A DNA stretch of 64,000 nucleotides from Gemmatimonas groenlandica (GCF_013004105.1 NZ_CP053085.1:3410001-3474000), one strand, 5' to 3'; positions 25,674 through 35,595 are shown, numbered from the stretch's first letter. Made by a program: numbers and translations. The notes: generated by a model not told the origin, from the sequence alone.

Positions 25674-25689
25674 CCATCTGTTTCCGCAA

Positions 25690-26106
25690 CTACGGAGCCT
25701 CGCTGACGAGTCGACTCCCCGTCCATATGACACGTCGCACCCCAGCTTTCGCACCGAAATTCAGCACGAGCCCTACGGTGAGACCAGAGGCCCTGAGATA
25801 GCTCAGTACCTGACTGTCATGCGCCGCGGCCAGTGCCTCGACCGCCTTGAGTTCAACAATGATCTTGCCTTCCACGATATAGTCCGCCCGATAGTCCCCG
25901 ACCACGTGCCCCTTGTAGCGCACGACCAGTGGCTGCTCCCGTAGGAATTCAAGCCCGCGGTCTTTCATCGCGATCGCCATGGCCGCTCCGTAGGTCGCCT
26001 CCGGAAAGCCGTACCCGAGTTCATTGTAGACCTCGTAGAACGCGCCGATGATCTGCCGTGTGACTTCACCATGCGCCAATCGGAGATCGCTCACCGCCAT
26101 TTCCAT
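25690..26106 (-). CDS. GxxExxY family protein
   Basis: The 138-residue protein carries the name-giving motif as GYGFPEATY, and a PD-(D/E)xK-like core with YRADYIVEGKIIVELKA, where Asp and the Glu-x-Lys could be nuclease-type metal ligands. Members are widespread in Bacteroidota, Verrucomicrobiota and allied groups, and their function is not established. It lies alone between yggX and pntB, on the minus strand. Confidence 0.9.
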   Translation of the reverse strand: MEMAVSDLRLAHGEVTRQIIGAFYEVYNELGYGFPEATYGAAMAIAMKDRGLEFLREQPLVVRYKGHVVGDYRADYIVEGKIIVELKAVEALAAAHDSQVLSYLRASGLTVGLVLNFGAKAGVRRVIWTGSRLVSEAP

Positions 26107-26228
26107 GTCGCCCCCTCCGAAATGAGAAACGTACCAAGCGCCACGTGGCGATCGGTCCGTTTCACTCTGCGATGATTCAGCGGATGCGAGGTAACCCGAA
26201 CATCGCTCGCGCCAGTAATCGAACGCCG

Positions 26229-27638
26229 CTACAGCTGCTTCACTTCGCTCACCAGCTTGGACAAGCTCGCCTTGGCGTCGCCGAACAGCATGCTCGTCTT
26301 CTCGTCGAAGAACAGCTCGTTCTCGATACCGGCAAAGCCGGTGTTCATGGAGCGCTTGAGCACGATCACCGACTTCGCGTCACTCACACGAAGAATCGGC
26401 ATCCCATAAATCGGACTGCCGGGATCCGTTTTGGCCGCAGGGTTCACGACGTCGTTGGCGCCGATCACGATTGCCACGTCACATTCGGCGAACTGGTCGT
26501 TGATCTCCTCCATATCGTACATGCGATCGTACGGGACGTTGGCTTCCGCCAGGAGGACGTTCATATGCCCAGGCATGCGTCCCGCCACCGGATGGATCGC
26601 GTACTTCACTTCGCCGCCCTTCTTCTCGATCAGCTCGGCCAACTCTCGCACCTGATGCTGCGCCTGCGCCACCGCCATGCCGTAGCCGGGCACCACGATC
26701 ACCTTGCTCGCATAGCCCAGCAGCACCGCGGCGTCTTCCGCCGAGATGCTCTTCGCGGTCAAGCCTTCCGCGGTCTTTTTGCTGGACACGCCGCCGCCGG
26801 AACCGAAGGCGCCGAAGAGCACGTTGCCGAAGGAGCGGTTCATCGCCTTCGACATGATGATCGACAGAATGAACCCCGACGCGCCGTCGAGCGCACCGGC
26901 GATGATCAGCACATTATTGCCGATCGCGAATCCGGTGGCCGATGCCGCCAGACCAGCGTACGAGTTCAGCAATGACACCACCACCGGCATGTCGGCACCG
27001 CCGATTGGTATCACCAGCATGAATCCGATCGCGAAGGCGATCGCTACCATGCTGTAGAACGCGATCACGTTGCTTGGCTCGTAGATCAGCCAGCCCAGAC
27101 AGCCCACCGCAGACAGAAACAGCAGTCCGTTCAACAGGTTCTGTCCCTTGAACGTGACCGGACGGCCGGTGATGAATTCCTGCAGTTTGCCGAACGCCAT
27201 GAAACTGCCGGACACGGTGAGTGCGCCGAACAGCACTTCGAACCCGATCGCTGCCATCTTGAAGCGCGATTCAGCCGCGCTCGGATTCGTGGGGTGATCA
27301 CCCTGATACATGTGATAGAACTCGCCGATACCGACCAACGTGGCCGCGAGCGCGCCGAACATGTGCGAGAACGCGATGCGCTGCGGCATGGCCGTCATCG
27401 GCACGAACTTGCCAAGCGGATACCCGATCAGCGTGCCGACGATGAGACCCGTCACGATCCACGTGTAGGTGAGGATCTCCTGATGCAGCATCGTGCCGAT
27501 GATCGCGAGCAGCATGCCGAGTGCGGCCAATTGCATGCCGCGGCGCGCTTCGTCGGGCTTGGTGAGACTGCGCAGTCCGAGAATGAAGAGGACCGAGGCC
27601 ACCAGATATGTGAGCTGTGCAATGGTCTCCTGCATCAC
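26229..27638 (-). CDS. pntB: Proton-translocating NAD(P) transhydrogenase subunit beta
   Basis: The 469-residue membrane protein has about nine helices in the first 260 residues (domain II). A C-terminal NADP(H)-binding domain III follows, with VIVPGYGMAVAQAQHQV (the GxGxxxA/V fingerprint) and VAIVIGANDVVNPAA. The enzyme couples proton entry to hydride transfer from NADH to NADP+. Its start overlaps the pntA2 stop by 4 bp. The three-gene split (A1, A2, B) is the form found in Rhodospirillum and many other bacteria. Confidence 0.96.
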   Translation of the reverse strand: MMQETIAQLTYLVASVLFILGLRSLTKPDEARRGMQLAALGMLLAIIGTMLHQEILTYTWIVTGLIVGTLIGYPLGKFVPMTAMPQRIAFSHMFGALAATLVGIGEFYHMYQGDHPTNPSAAESRFKMAAIGFEVLFGALTVSGSFMAFGKLQEFITGRPVTFKGQNLLNGLLFLSAVGCLGWLIYEPSNVIAFYSMVAIAFAIGFMLVIPIGGADMPVVVSLLNSYAGLAASATGFAIGNNVLIIAGALDGASGFILSIIMSKAMNRSFGNVLFGAFGSGGGVSSKKTAEGLTAKSISAEDAAVLLGYASKVIVVPGYGMAVAQAQHQVRELAELIEKKGGEVKYAIHPVAGRMPGHMNVLLAEANVPYDRMYDMEEINDQFAECDVAIVIGANDVVNPAAKTDPGSPIYGMPILRVSDAKSVIVLKRSMNTGFAGIENELFFDEKTSMLFGDAKASLSKLVSEVKQL

Positions 27639-27955
27639 GCCGCCTCGTTCCTCTTCGGCCCAGCATCCTTCTTGTCACCGCGCTTGAACATGTTGAGCAT
27701 GCGGTCGGTGATGATGAACCCGCCCACCACGTTCGTCATCGCGCACGCCACGGCGATCACACCGAGGATGGTGGGCAGCTTGCCGTACTGACCGCCGGCC
27801 AGCACGATCGACCCCACCAGCGAAATACCGGAAATCGCGTTGGTGGCCGCCATCAGTGGTGTGTGCAGCAGCGGCGGCACGCGCGAGATGACGAGAAAGC
27901 CGACGAAGCCGGCCAGAATGAACACGTAGAGTTGGATGAATCCCGTGGCGCTCAT
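27635..27955 (-). CDS. pntA2: NAD(P) transhydrogenase alpha subunit, membrane part
   Basis: The 106-residue protein has three to four membrane helices (FIQLYVFILAGFVGFLVI, then LMAATNAISGISLVGSI and LGVIAVACAMTNVVGGFII). It is the short membrane piece that in E. coli is fused to PntA. It overlaps both neighbours by 4 bp, so the three subunits are translationally coupled. The charged tail (RGDKKDAGPKRNEAA) is cytoplasmic. Confidence 0.94.
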   Translation of the reverse strand: MSATGFIQLYVFILAGFVGFLVISRVPPLLHTPLMAATNAISGISLVGSIVLAGGQYGKLPTILGVIAVACAMTNVVGGFIITDRMLNMFKRGDKKDAGPKRNEAA

Positions 27956-29058
27956 GAGCGCACCTGTCCGTTGTGAGTGAGTGTCATCGCGCCGGTGATC
28001 TCATCGTCCAGATCCACCGCCAGCGCGCCATCTTTCACGAGATGCTGCAACAGCGTGAGCACATTGCGGCTGAACATCTGACTGGCGTGCGTAGGCAGCG
28101 TCGCCGGAAGATTCGCAGCGCCCACCACCATCACGCCGTTCACGTCGATCGTCTCGCCGAGCACCGTCAGCTCGCAGTTCCCGCCGGTCTCGGCGGCAAG
28201 ATCGATGATCACCGACCCAGGGCGCATCGAGCGTACCATGTCTGCCGTGATCAACCGCGGTGCGGCGCGTCCTGGAATGGCCGCCGTGCTGATGACCAGG
28301 TCCTGATCCTTGATGTGTTTCGCGATGGTGGCCAGCGTGCGAGCGGCCTCATCGTCACTCTGCGCCTTGGCATAGCCGCCCGTGCCTTCCGCGGCGGCGC
28401 TGACGACATCTGACTGCACGAACGTGGCGCCCAAGGACTTCACCTGCTCAGCGGCGGCCGCCCGCACATCGAAGCCGCTCGTGACCGCGCCAAGACGTCG
28501 GGCCGTGGCCAGCGCCTGCAGACCGGCCACACCGGCACCGATCACAAAGGCTCGCGCCGGCGTAATCGAACCGGCGGCCGTGGTCAGCATCGGCAGAAAG
28601 CGCGGTATCATCGACGCCGCGATCAGCACCGCCTTATATCCGGCCACCGTGGCCTGCGAGGACAATACATCCATGCTCTGAGCGCGCGTGATACGCGGCA
28701 CAAGCTCGAGGGCCAGCACCGTCGCCTTTCGTGCGGCCAGCGCCGCCACGATCGAGGCCGCCGAGGCGGGCGCCATCATCGCGATGAGCGTGGCGCCTTC
28801 GGGAACCAGCGCCACTTCGGCGTCGGTGGGTCGCTGCACACGGCAGATCACCTGAGCACCGGCATGGGCCGTGCCGGCATCCGGAGCGATCGAAGCGCCC
28901 GCGGCGACATACGCGGCGTCATCGTGATAGGCGGCCGCACCCGCGCCAGCCTGGACGACAACCTCATGACCAGCCTTCACCAATTTCGCGACGCTGTCTG
29001 GAACCAGCGCGACGCGATGTTCACGAGGCGCCGTTTCGGCGACTACGCAGATTCGCAT
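27952..29058 (-). CDS. pntA1: NAD(P) transhydrogenase alpha subunit, NAD-binding part
   Basis: The 368-residue soluble domain I resembles alanine dehydrogenase: N-terminal ETAPREHRVALVPDSVAKL, a Rossmann motif at FVIGAGVAGLQALATARRLGA, and the mobile-loop region with TTAAIPGRAAPRLITADM. It binds NAD(H). ATG 29058 begins the conserved MRICVVAE; 24 upstream in-frame residues are not conserved. The 177-nt region before it (to 29235) should hold the operon promoter, but I see no clear hexamers there. Confidence 0.95.
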   Translation of the reverse strand: MRICVVAETAPREHRVALVPDSVAKLVKAGHEVVVQAGAGAAAYHDDAAYVAAGASIAPDAGTAHAGAQVICRVQRPTDAEVALVPEGATLIAMMAPASAASIVAALAARKATVLALELVPRITRAQSMDVLSSQATVAGYKAVLIAASMIPRFLPMLTTAAGSITPARAFVIGAGVAGLQALATARRLGAVTSGFDVRAAAAEQVKSLGATFVQSDVVSAAAEGTGGYAKAQSDDEAARTLATIAKHIKDQDLVISTAAIPGRAAPRLITADMVRSMRPGSVIIDLAAETGGNCELTVLGETIDVNGVMVVGAANLPATLPTHASQMFSRNVLTLLQHLVKDGALAVDLDDEITGAMTLTHNGQVRS

Positions 29059-29235
29059 GGGGGTCGAGTGTTGAAGGAGATGGAGACTGCGCCACGGTGA
29101 AAACACGACCGCGTCGCTGAAAGTCCCCAACCCGGTAGGAACCAGATTCGCGTCGACTCGGTTCCCGGAACAGGGTGGCAGGCACGAGCGGACCCGCCGT
29201 TTCGACCTCTCACCACGCGGCGGCGCCGCCCGATA

Positions 29236-30093
29236 TCACACCAGTTTTGCGTCGAGCCAATCGGCGGTCAGGGTGGCCACGTCATCCCGGCAATAGTCGG
29301 CGGAGATGATGTGCCCGCATCCCGTGAGCCATTCCAGCCGTTTATCGGCGCTACCGAGCGTGGCGAAGTGGACCTCCGCGTGGTGGGCCGCGATGCGATT
29401 GTCCTCGCGTGATTGCACGTACAGCGTCGGGATCCACACGCGAGACAGGGCGCCCTCGGCGTCTTCGGCCACACGTCGCAGCTCGGTCAGCGTTCGTGCG
29501 GTGACCACGCCGGGACCGAGGCTTTCGGCGCGCGCCACCGGATCGTGAATCGACGTTTCGCCGCCGATGCTGCGCAGATACGGCAGCGCCGCTCGGGCGA
29601 TCCATGCCCCGAGCACCTTCCACTGCAGATTGCGCGGCATACCGACATACGGCGCCAGCAGCACGAGCGCGGGAATATCCGGTCGTTCGGTGGCCAACAA
29701 CAACGCCAGCGCGCCACCCATACTCTGCCCGACAACGGTTACGGCGTCGTATTCGCGGCGAAGCGCGTCGTACTCGGCCAGCACGGCTTCGCGCCAGCGA
29801 GCCGCCCGCGACTCGTTGGCCATTGTGGCGAGATCGCGGCCGTGACCTGGCAGGAGCGGCGCGCGCACCGTCCAGCCGCGCGCCTGCAATTTGGCTCCCA
29901 GGTACGCCATGGATTGCGCGGTGTCGTTGAAGCCGTGCAGCAACAGCACGGCGCGGCGCGGAATACCGTCGCCGGGGGAGGCTGGTAACGTAAAGCCCGC
30001 CGCGCCGTGCACGACGCCCTGCGCATCAACGCGAAAGCGACGCGCGTGCTCAGCCTCGAAGCGCGTGCGCGCGGCGGCGCGCCAGAACGTCAT
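29236..30093 (-). CDS. Alpha/beta hydrolase (monoacylglycerol lipase / carboxylesterase-like)
   Basis: The 285-residue protein has the oxyanion-hole region LLLHGFNDTAQSMAYLG, nucleophile elbow VVGQSMGGALALL (Ser in GQSMG), a late Asp and a His in LTGCGHIISADYCRDDV. The sequence is of the esterase/monoacylglycerol lipase group (COG1647-like). No signal peptide is seen. It ends a minus-strand series with moeB and the peptidase gene, 24 bp from moeB. The substrate is not known. Confidence 0.9.
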   Translation of the reverse strand: MTFWRAAARTRFEAEHARRFRVDAQGVVHGAAGFTLPASPGDGIPRRAVLLLHGFNDTAQSMAYLGAKLQARGWTVRAPLLPGHGRDLATMANESRAARWREAVLAEYDALRREYDAVTVVGQSMGGALALLLATERPDIPALVLLAPYVGMPRNLQWKVLGAWIARAALPYLRSIGGETSIHDPVARAESLGPGVVTARTLTELRRVAEDAEGALSRVWIPTLYVQSREDNRIAAHHAEVHFATLGSADKRLEWLTGCGHIISADYCRDDVATLTADWLDAKLV

Positions 30094-30117
30094 GCGGGTG
30101 TCTGGTGGCGCGACGCG

Positions 30118-31206
30118 TCAGTAGCGCGGCAAGGAGGAATCGACGTCCATGCTCCACGCGTCGATCCCGCCATCGATGTTGATCAGGCGCAAGAACCCGT
30201 GCTGCATCAGCCAGTTCGCCGCCATCTCACTGCGCATCCCGTGGTGACAGAGCAGTGCGTAGGAACGCGACGGGTCCAGATCGTTGGCGCGCGACGCCAG
30301 CGTGCTGAGCGGGATGAGCGTGCTGACGGGCAGATGCACGAGATCGTACTCCCACTGTTCGCGCACATCGATGATCGTGGGCGCGTCGTCGCCAGTGAGC
30401 AGGGCGGCGACATCGGCGGGACTGAGATGCTGAATCGACATGGACGGGGGAGAGGGAAGTCGCGCGTCGCCGCAGGCCGGACAGTCATGACGTCGGGCGA
30501 CGACAATGCGCTGTGAGTCCTGCGCCAACAGGTCCACCAACAACAGCTGACCGACCAGCGGCGTGCCAATGGTCGTCAGCAGCTTGATCGCTTCCGTGGC
30601 CTGATGCAACCCGATGATGCCGGGCACGACGCCGAGCACGCCTTCCTCCGCACAGGTCGGCACGGTGCCCGGGGCAGGCATCACGGGAAAGAGACAGCGA
30701 TAGCACGGGCCACCGGGTGCTGCGAACACGCTCACTTGCCCATCAAATCGCGCCACGCTGCCGTACACGAACGGAATGCCCTGCGCGAGACAGGCGTCGT
30801 TGATCGCGTAGCGCGTGGGGAAGTTGTCGGTCGCGTCGATCACCACATCGTGCCCGGCGATCAGTGTGGCGGCGTTCGCGGCGTTCAGCCGTGTGTCGTG
30901 CGTGTGCACGACCACCTGCGGGTTGATCGCCAGCAGCCGCTCGCGCGCCACATCAACCTTGCGCCGCCCCACATCGGGCGTGGCGTAGAGCAGCTGGCGA
31001 TGCAGGTTGGTCAGATCGACCACATCGGTATCGACCAGCGACATCGTACCGACGCCGGCGGCGGCGAGATAACTGGCCACCGGCGAACCAAGTCCGCCGG
31101 CACCGACGATCAAGACGCGCGCGTTCGCCAGCTTCTCTTGGGCCGCGGGACCGAAGCCCCGCAGCACCAGCTGCCTCGCGTAGCGCGAGTCATTGATATC
31201 GTACAT
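30118..31206 (-). CDS. MoeB/ThiF-type adenylyltransferase fused to a rhodanese domain
   Basis: The 362-residue protein has an E1-like domain (about 1-240): ARQLVLRGFGPAAQEKL, ATP-binding GAGGLGSPVASYLAAAGVG, and Asp in VIDATDNFPTRY. A Zn site uses CYRC and CPAC pairs. A C-terminal rhodanese domain follows (about 265-360) with active-site CHHGMRS. Such MoeZ-like fusions adenylate the C-terminus of a sulfur carrier (MoaD, ThiS, CysO) and then load sulfur from the rhodanese Cys. No carrier gene is adjacent. ATG 31206 begins the conserved region. Confidence 0.93.
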   Translation of the reverse strand: MYDINDSRYARQLVLRGFGPAAQEKLANARVLIVGAGGLGSPVASYLAAAGVGTMSLVDTDVVDLTNLHRQLLYATPDVGRRKVDVARERLLAINPQVVVHTHDTRLNAANAATLIAGHDVVIDATDNFPTRYAINDACLAQGIPFVYGSVARFDGQVSVFAAPGGPCYRCLFPVMPAPGTVPTCAEEGVLGVVPGIIGLHQATEAIKLLTTIGTPLVGQLLLVDLLAQDSQRIVVARRHDCPACGDARLPSPPSMSIQHLSPADVAALLTGDDAPTIIDVREQWEYDLVHLPVSTLIPLSTLASRANDLDPSRSYALLCHHGMRSEMAANWLMQHGFLRLINIDGGIDAWSMDVDSSLPRY

Positions 31207-31216
31207 AGCCGAACGA

Positions 31217-33373
31217 TCAGCGCTTAAAGGGCGTCGCAAGCACCTGGCGGGCCTCGTCGACCGCCGCTGCGGCGGCCCCAAATCGCGCCGCGAGATCGGT
31301 GATCTCGGCCTGCGTCTCAGCCTCGCTACCGTAGCGAATCGATTCGTTCACACCCGGGAACGTCATCGTGGAGTAGCCGTTGTCCACGTCCGACGCGTAG
31401 ATCAGCGAGCGATACCACGGACGGCTCTTGAGCCCCGAGGGGCGCGCAAACGCACGCTCAACCTTCAGCAGCGACTCGTTGGCGAGACCGGCCTGCGCGC
31501 GAACGATGCCGCGCTCGAGCACCGAATCCCGCGTGGCTGCGAACGCCGCCGCGGAACGCTCGAGCGTAGCGATCGACGCCAACAGCGGCGCCGTAGCCGA
31601 CGCCTTCCATTGCTTTTGCGTCAACCCGCGATCGATGGTCGCCACGAACTTCCGCATCGTCTTCGCAAACTCGACGTAGTCGTACGGCAGGATCTCGGCG
31701 TTCGCGATTCGCAGCGCCATCGCCGCCCCGATCCGACCCGACGCCGCGTGATACAGGAATCCGGGGTCGCCGAAGCGCTCCATCCACGCGTGCGTGTCGT
31801 ACTGCGAGTGATACGTACCGGCCGGTCCACCGAAGCCCCACTCGGCGATCGGGATGCCCAGATGGTTATAGAAGCCGGCAAAATCGCTGCCTCCACCCGG
31901 ATCTCCCATCGGCGGTTCAAGGGTGTCGGCGCGCGTGCCTGTCACCGCGCGCCAGGCTTCGTATACCGAGCCCTTCCCCTTGGGCTCGGGCACGCTCTTC
32001 ACCACATCCCGGAGCGTCGCCCGCAGCGACGGCGATCCACCGCCGCCGAACTGCGAGCCCTGCGCCGACACGTCTTGATTGAGATACGCCACCGCGCCCT
32101 TCTTGAGGCGCAGCGAGTCCTCTTCCACATACTCGCTGCTGCCCACCAGTCCCCACTCTTCCGCATCCCACGTGGCGAATACGATCGTGCGCTTCGGACG
32201 CTCGCCGCGCTTCGCCATGTCGGCCAGCGCATTCGCCGCCTCCAGCACCGATACCGTGCCGCTGATGTTGTCGGCCGCGCCCGGGCCCCACGAATCGCGA
32301 TGGGCGCCGATGTAGACATACTGATCGGGGAAGTCGGTGCCGCGCAGATAACCCAGCGTGTTGTGGATCTGCTTGGTGCCCTTGGTGGCCGCGTCGGTGG
32401 TGACCTCCACCTTCACGCGCGTCGGACCGGGGCCCACGTGATACCGCAGCGCCATGCCGCCCTGCCAGTTGCGCGGCACATCGGTGCCCCGCACGCCTTC
32501 GAGCAAGAGCTGGGCGTTGAACGCACTGATCGGCACCACCGGAATCTTCGGCAGTGACGTGTCTTCGGGCTTCAGGCGCGGCGCGCCGGGCTTGCTGGCA
32601 TACCCCGGCGTGAGCGGGTCGCCGGCGCCGTTGAAGACACTGCCGCGCTGCAAGCCCTTGAGCGGACGCATCGGGCCCTCCGGATACACGTCGCCCTGCA
32701 CGAAGCCATCGTCGAGCGGATCGGTATAGATCAGCAGCGCCACGGCACCGCGCTTCTCGGCCTCGCGCGACTTGATGCCACGAAAGCTCCGCCCGTAGCG
32801 AGCCAGCACCACCTTGCCCTTCACCGACACTCCCATTGAATCGAGCGACGCGTAGTCCTCGATCAGGCCGAAGTTCACGAACACCAGTTCGCCTTCGCCG
32901 ACTCCGGCGCCACTTGAGCCGTTCACCGTGAGATACTGCGGCAGCATCGTGGCGGGATCGCTGGCGATGCCCGGTTCCGCGAGTTCCAGCGCGGACGTAT
33001 CACGACCCATCCTCGTGATCTTCACGCTCGTCGCGTGCGGCAACCATACGTCGTAGGTGCGGATTTCCGTCTCGAGACCCATGGCCTTCATCTGCGCGAT
33101 GACGTAGTCACGGGTCCGCTCTTGTGCCGGCGTCCCCGCGACATGCGGCTCCTTCGAGAGCGCGGCCGAGTGCGTCTTGGCACGCGTGGCGAGCGGTCCG
33201 CCGATCGCTTCCTGTTCGAGGCGACGCTGCGTGAGCGCCGTGGCCGGCGAGTAGCCGGTGATCGACGAGGTGCTCGCGCTCTTCGCTTGCGCGTGCACGA
33301 CAGCGGGACTGAACGCCGTGAGGGCCGTCAGGACCGACCGCGAGAACGGCGGCGGAAATCGAAAGTGAGACAC
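31217..33373 (-). CDS. M28 family metallopeptidase with PA domain (glutamate carboxypeptidase II-like)
   Basis: The 718-residue secreted enzyme has a signal peptide (VLTALTAFSPAVVHAQA) and a PA domain (about 140-300). The M28 core has the zinc ligands in YIGAHRDSWGPGAADNISG, WDAEEWGLVGSS and YHSQYDT, and a C-terminal TfR-like dimerisation domain begins around residue 580. The whole architecture equals human PSMA/NAALADase. It should cleave C-terminal residues from small peptides in the periplasm or outside. Another M28 peptidase starts at 63291. Confidence 0.94.
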   Translation of the reverse strand: MSHFRFPPPFSRSVLTALTAFSPAVVHAQAKSASTSSITGYSPATALTQRRLEQEAIGGPLATRAKTHSAALSKEPHVAGTPAQERTRDYVIAQMKAMGLETEIRTYDVWLPHATSVKITRMGRDTSALELAEPGIASDPATMLPQYLTVNGSSGAGVGEGELVFVNFGLIEDYASLDSMGVSVKGKVVLARYGRSFRGIKSREAEKRGAVALLIYTDPLDDGFVQGDVYPEGPMRPLKGLQRGSVFNGAGDPLTPGYASKPGAPRLKPEDTSLPKIPVVPISAFNAQLLLEGVRGTDVPRNWQGGMALRYHVGPGPTRVKVEVTTDAATKGTKQIHNTLGYLRGTDFPDQYVYIGAHRDSWGPGAADNISGTVSVLEAANALADMAKRGERPKRTIVFATWDAEEWGLVGSSEYVEEDSLRLKKGAVAYLNQDVSAQGSQFGGGGSPSLRATLRDVVKSVPEPKGKGSVYEAWRAVTGTRADTLEPPMGDPGGGSDFAGFYNHLGIPIAEWGFGGPAGTYHSQYDTHAWMERFGDPGFLYHAASGRIGAAMALRIANAEILPYDYVEFAKTMRKFVATIDRGLTQKQWKASATAPLLASIATLERSAAAFAATRDSVLERGIVRAQAGLANESLLKVERAFARPSGLKSRPWYRSLIYASDVDNGYSTMTFPGVNESIRYGSEAETQAEITDLAARFGAAAAAVDEARQVLATPFKR

Positions 33374-33398
33374 GACAGGAACTCCGATGGAGTGAGGA

Positions 33399-33986
33399 TT
33401 AGCCCGCTTCGTACTCTTCTGCGGCGCGCAGGAGCGCCTGTTGCAACAGAGCTTCGCGGTCGCCGTCGTCGGGGAGGGCCGCGCTCAATGCCGCGAACTG
33501 CCGCTGCATTTCGTCTTCGAGTTGCAGTGCCGTTGGCGACTGCAAGCCGAGCACGGCCAGCGATATCGCGGACAGGTCGCGCAACTGACGCACCGTTTCC
33601 TCGTCGAGCGCCTGCAACGACGGCGGTACCGGCTTGGCCACCACCCGCTCGCGGCGGCGCTTCGGCGTTTCGAACAGCGCCCGCACCGGTGCAAACACGA
33701 CCACGAACGATCCCGGTGTGTGTTCGGCATACCCCGTGATCACGTTCCGGCGACGCAGCGACGGCAGCAGCTTGACGATCGCCTCGCGCACCGGCGAGTA
33801 GCCGTCCAGACTATTGTTGCCGCGACCCGTGATGACCAGCGCCTCGTCGGCCCCGAGCACCTGCTGCTGCCGGAGCCAGGACTCGGCGAGAGTGGTGGCT
33901 TGCGACGCAGTCGGCTGCATCGCGCGCAGATTCAACGTGCGCGCTGGCCCAAAGCGCAGCTCGTCGAAGGCGCGGTCGATGCTCAT
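33399..33986 (-). CDS. Smr-domain-like protein
   Basis: In the 195-residue protein the first half resembles a small MutS-related domain: TLNLRAMQPTASQATTLAE, then ADEALVITGRGNNSLDG, then YSPVREAIVKLLPSLRR, corresponding to DLHG, the TGKG loop and the terminal helix. The DLHG motif is degenerate (NLRA), so nuclease activity is doubtful. The second half is Arg/Glu-rich and helical. ATG 33986 was chosen as the first Met outside the neighbouring phosphatase gene; the gap is 10 bp. Confidence 0.75.
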   Translation of the reverse strand: MSIDRAFDELRFGPARTLNLRAMQPTASQATTLAESWLRQQQVLGADEALVITGRGNNSLDGYSPVREAIVKLLPSLRRRNVITGYAEHTPGSFVVVFAPVRALFETPKRRRERVVAKPVPPSLQALDEETVRQLRDLSAISLAVLGLQSPTALQLEDEMQRQFAALSAALPDDGDREALLQQALLRAAEEYEAG

Positions 33987-33996
33987 GGCGGTCAAC

Positions 33997-35595
33997 CTAC
34001 GGCCGACGCAGCGCTTCGGTGAGTACGCGGCCGTCCACTTTCTCCGTGGGCGAAATACCCAACATCTCGGCCAGCGTCGGCGCAATGTCGACCGAATACA
34101 CCGGCTTCGTGTATCGGCCCGGCTTGACCATCGGCCCCATGAACAGGATCGGGATGCGCGCATCGAGCTCGTGCGGCGTGCCATGCGTCGCGTAGCGCGT
34201 GGTGTACCAGTAATAGCCCGGCTTGAACGTTACCGTGAGCTCGGCCTGAAAGTCGGTGGGAATCGAGTGGAGCCAACGGCGCGCAATCGCGTCGCCCTTG
34301 GCCGCGGCCACGGCGAGCGTCGACACGCGATCCACCCGCATCATGCCGGGCAACTTGAGCAGCTGGCCGCGCAGTGCTGTGACGACCGAGTCGGCACTCA
34401 CCCCCTTGGCGGATAGGCGGCGTCGATCGAGCGACACGATCCCCGCCTGCAACATCAGCGCGTCGCCCTCCACTCCACGCGCGGCCAAGGCACTGCGGGC
34501 GGCATCGATGAGGGGCTGCGGATTTACTCGGCCGCGGTTGGGATCGGCGCCGGGAAATGCCGTCTCGGGAAACGGCGACACGCCATGATCGGCACCCAGC
34601 GCGAACACGATGCGGGTGGAGTCACGCAGCTTATACAGCGAATCGATGAGGCGGCCGAGCGCACGATCCACGCGCAGCACCTGATCGTGCAGCTCCCGCG
34701 AATCGGGACCGTACCGGTGTCCGACGGCATCGGTGGTGGACAGCGATACCGCGAGCACATCGGTCGTCGGTCCCTTACCGAGGTCGAGCGCGTTCACACC
34801 GGCCAGCGCCATGTCGACCGTCACGTCGTCCATCCACGGGAACTCCGTGAAGTTGGTCCCCGCCGCACGGACCTCGGTGTCGAGCGTATGCGGGAAGACG
34901 AAGTCCTTCCCCTGGTTCTCGATGGAGACGGAGTCCTTCTCGGGATACTGCGACGCGGCGAGCAGCGGGTTCCACTGGGCGCCGAGGTACGGCTTCAGAA
35001 AATTGCGCGCGTTGAACTGCTGCACCCATGCGGGCAGCGTGTCGGCGTAGTAGCGGCTGGTGGTGAAGCGCCCGTCGAGCGAATACCAGTACACCTGCTG
35101 CTTCGCCCGTCCCAGCGGCAGAATGGCGCCGCGGTCCTTGCGTGATACGGAGAGCGCGCGGCTGAACTGGTCGCGCGTGCGCATCCAGTCGAAGAGCGCT
35201 GAACCGCGGAAGCGATACGGCGACGCACCGCCACCGCGCCCGAGCAACAACGGCGACTGCGGGTCGGCCACGCCGATCTCGTTCAGCACCACCCCGGTGT
35301 GCGACGGATACCGTCCCGACCAGAGCGTCGCATGTCCCGGCGCCGTCTCAGTCGTGGCATGATCGTGCATGGCGTTGCTGAAGAACGCGCCCTGCTTCAG
35401 CAGCCGGCCAAGTCCGCCGGTGAACTGCGACGACCACTTGTCGAGATAGTCCGGGCGTAGCTGGTCGACGGTGATCTGCACGACGAGCGTGGGCGGTGCG
35501 GCCTGGGCGGCTAGCGACGACACGGAGAGCGACGTCACGGCAAGCATCGACGCGGCGATCGCGGATGCGCGGAGAATCGGGCTGGAGACGAGCAT
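33997..35595 (-). CDS. PafA-like alkaline phosphatase / phosphodiesterase
   Basis: The 532-residue secreted enzyme has a signal peptide (SIAASMLAVT-type hydrophobic core, cleavage near AAQA). The metal-binding Asp lies in LVVQITVDQLRPDYL. The nucleophile Thr lies in HATTETAPGHATLWSG, the motif of PafA rather than the Ser of PhoA. Two-metal ligands follow in STTDAVGHRYG and GADHGVSPFPE. Such enzymes release phosphate from many esters in the periplasm and are not inhibited by phosphate in known cases. The Smr gene follows closely, but no functional tie is evident. Confidence 0.92.
   Translation of the reverse strand: MLVSSPILRASAIAASMLAVTSLSVSSLAAQAAPPTLVVQITVDQLRPDYLDKWSSQFTGGLGRLLKQGAFFSNAMHDHATTETAPGHATLWSGRYPSHTGVVLNEIGVADPQSPLLLGRGGGASPYRFRGSALFDWMRTRDQFSRALSVSRKDRGAILPLGRAKQQVYWYSLDGRFTTSRYYADTLPAWVQQFNARNFLKPYLGAQWNPLLAASQYPEKDSVSIENQGKDFVFPHTLDTEVRAAGTNFTEFPWMDDVTVDMALAGVNALDLGKGPTTDVLAVSLSTTDAVGHRYGPDSRELHDQVLRVDRALGRLIDSLYKLRDSTRIVFALGADHGVSPFPETAFPGADPNRGRVNPQPLIDAARSALAARGVEGDALMLQAGIVSLDRRRLSAKGVSADSVVTALRGQLLKLPGMMRVDRVSTLAVAAAKGDAIARRWLHSIPTDFQAELTVTFKPGYYWYTTRYATHGTPHELDARIPILFMGPMVKPGRYTKPVYSVDIAPTLAEMLGISPTEKVDGRVLTEALRRP

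Noticed and set aside
25690-26106. GxxExxY protein as part of a defence or toxin system
   Set aside because: No partner gene, no mobile element and no characteristic defence neighbours; the family is widespread outside such loci.
26139-26150. Perfect palindrome CGCCACGTGGCG between the GxxExxY gene and pntB
   Set aside because: Short, GC-rich and isolated; no paired site or promoter element next to it.
31193-32557. Long plus-strand open frame inside the M28 peptidase gene
   Set aside because: Composition is Arg/His-rich with no domain; the minus-strand peptidase has all catalytic motifs.
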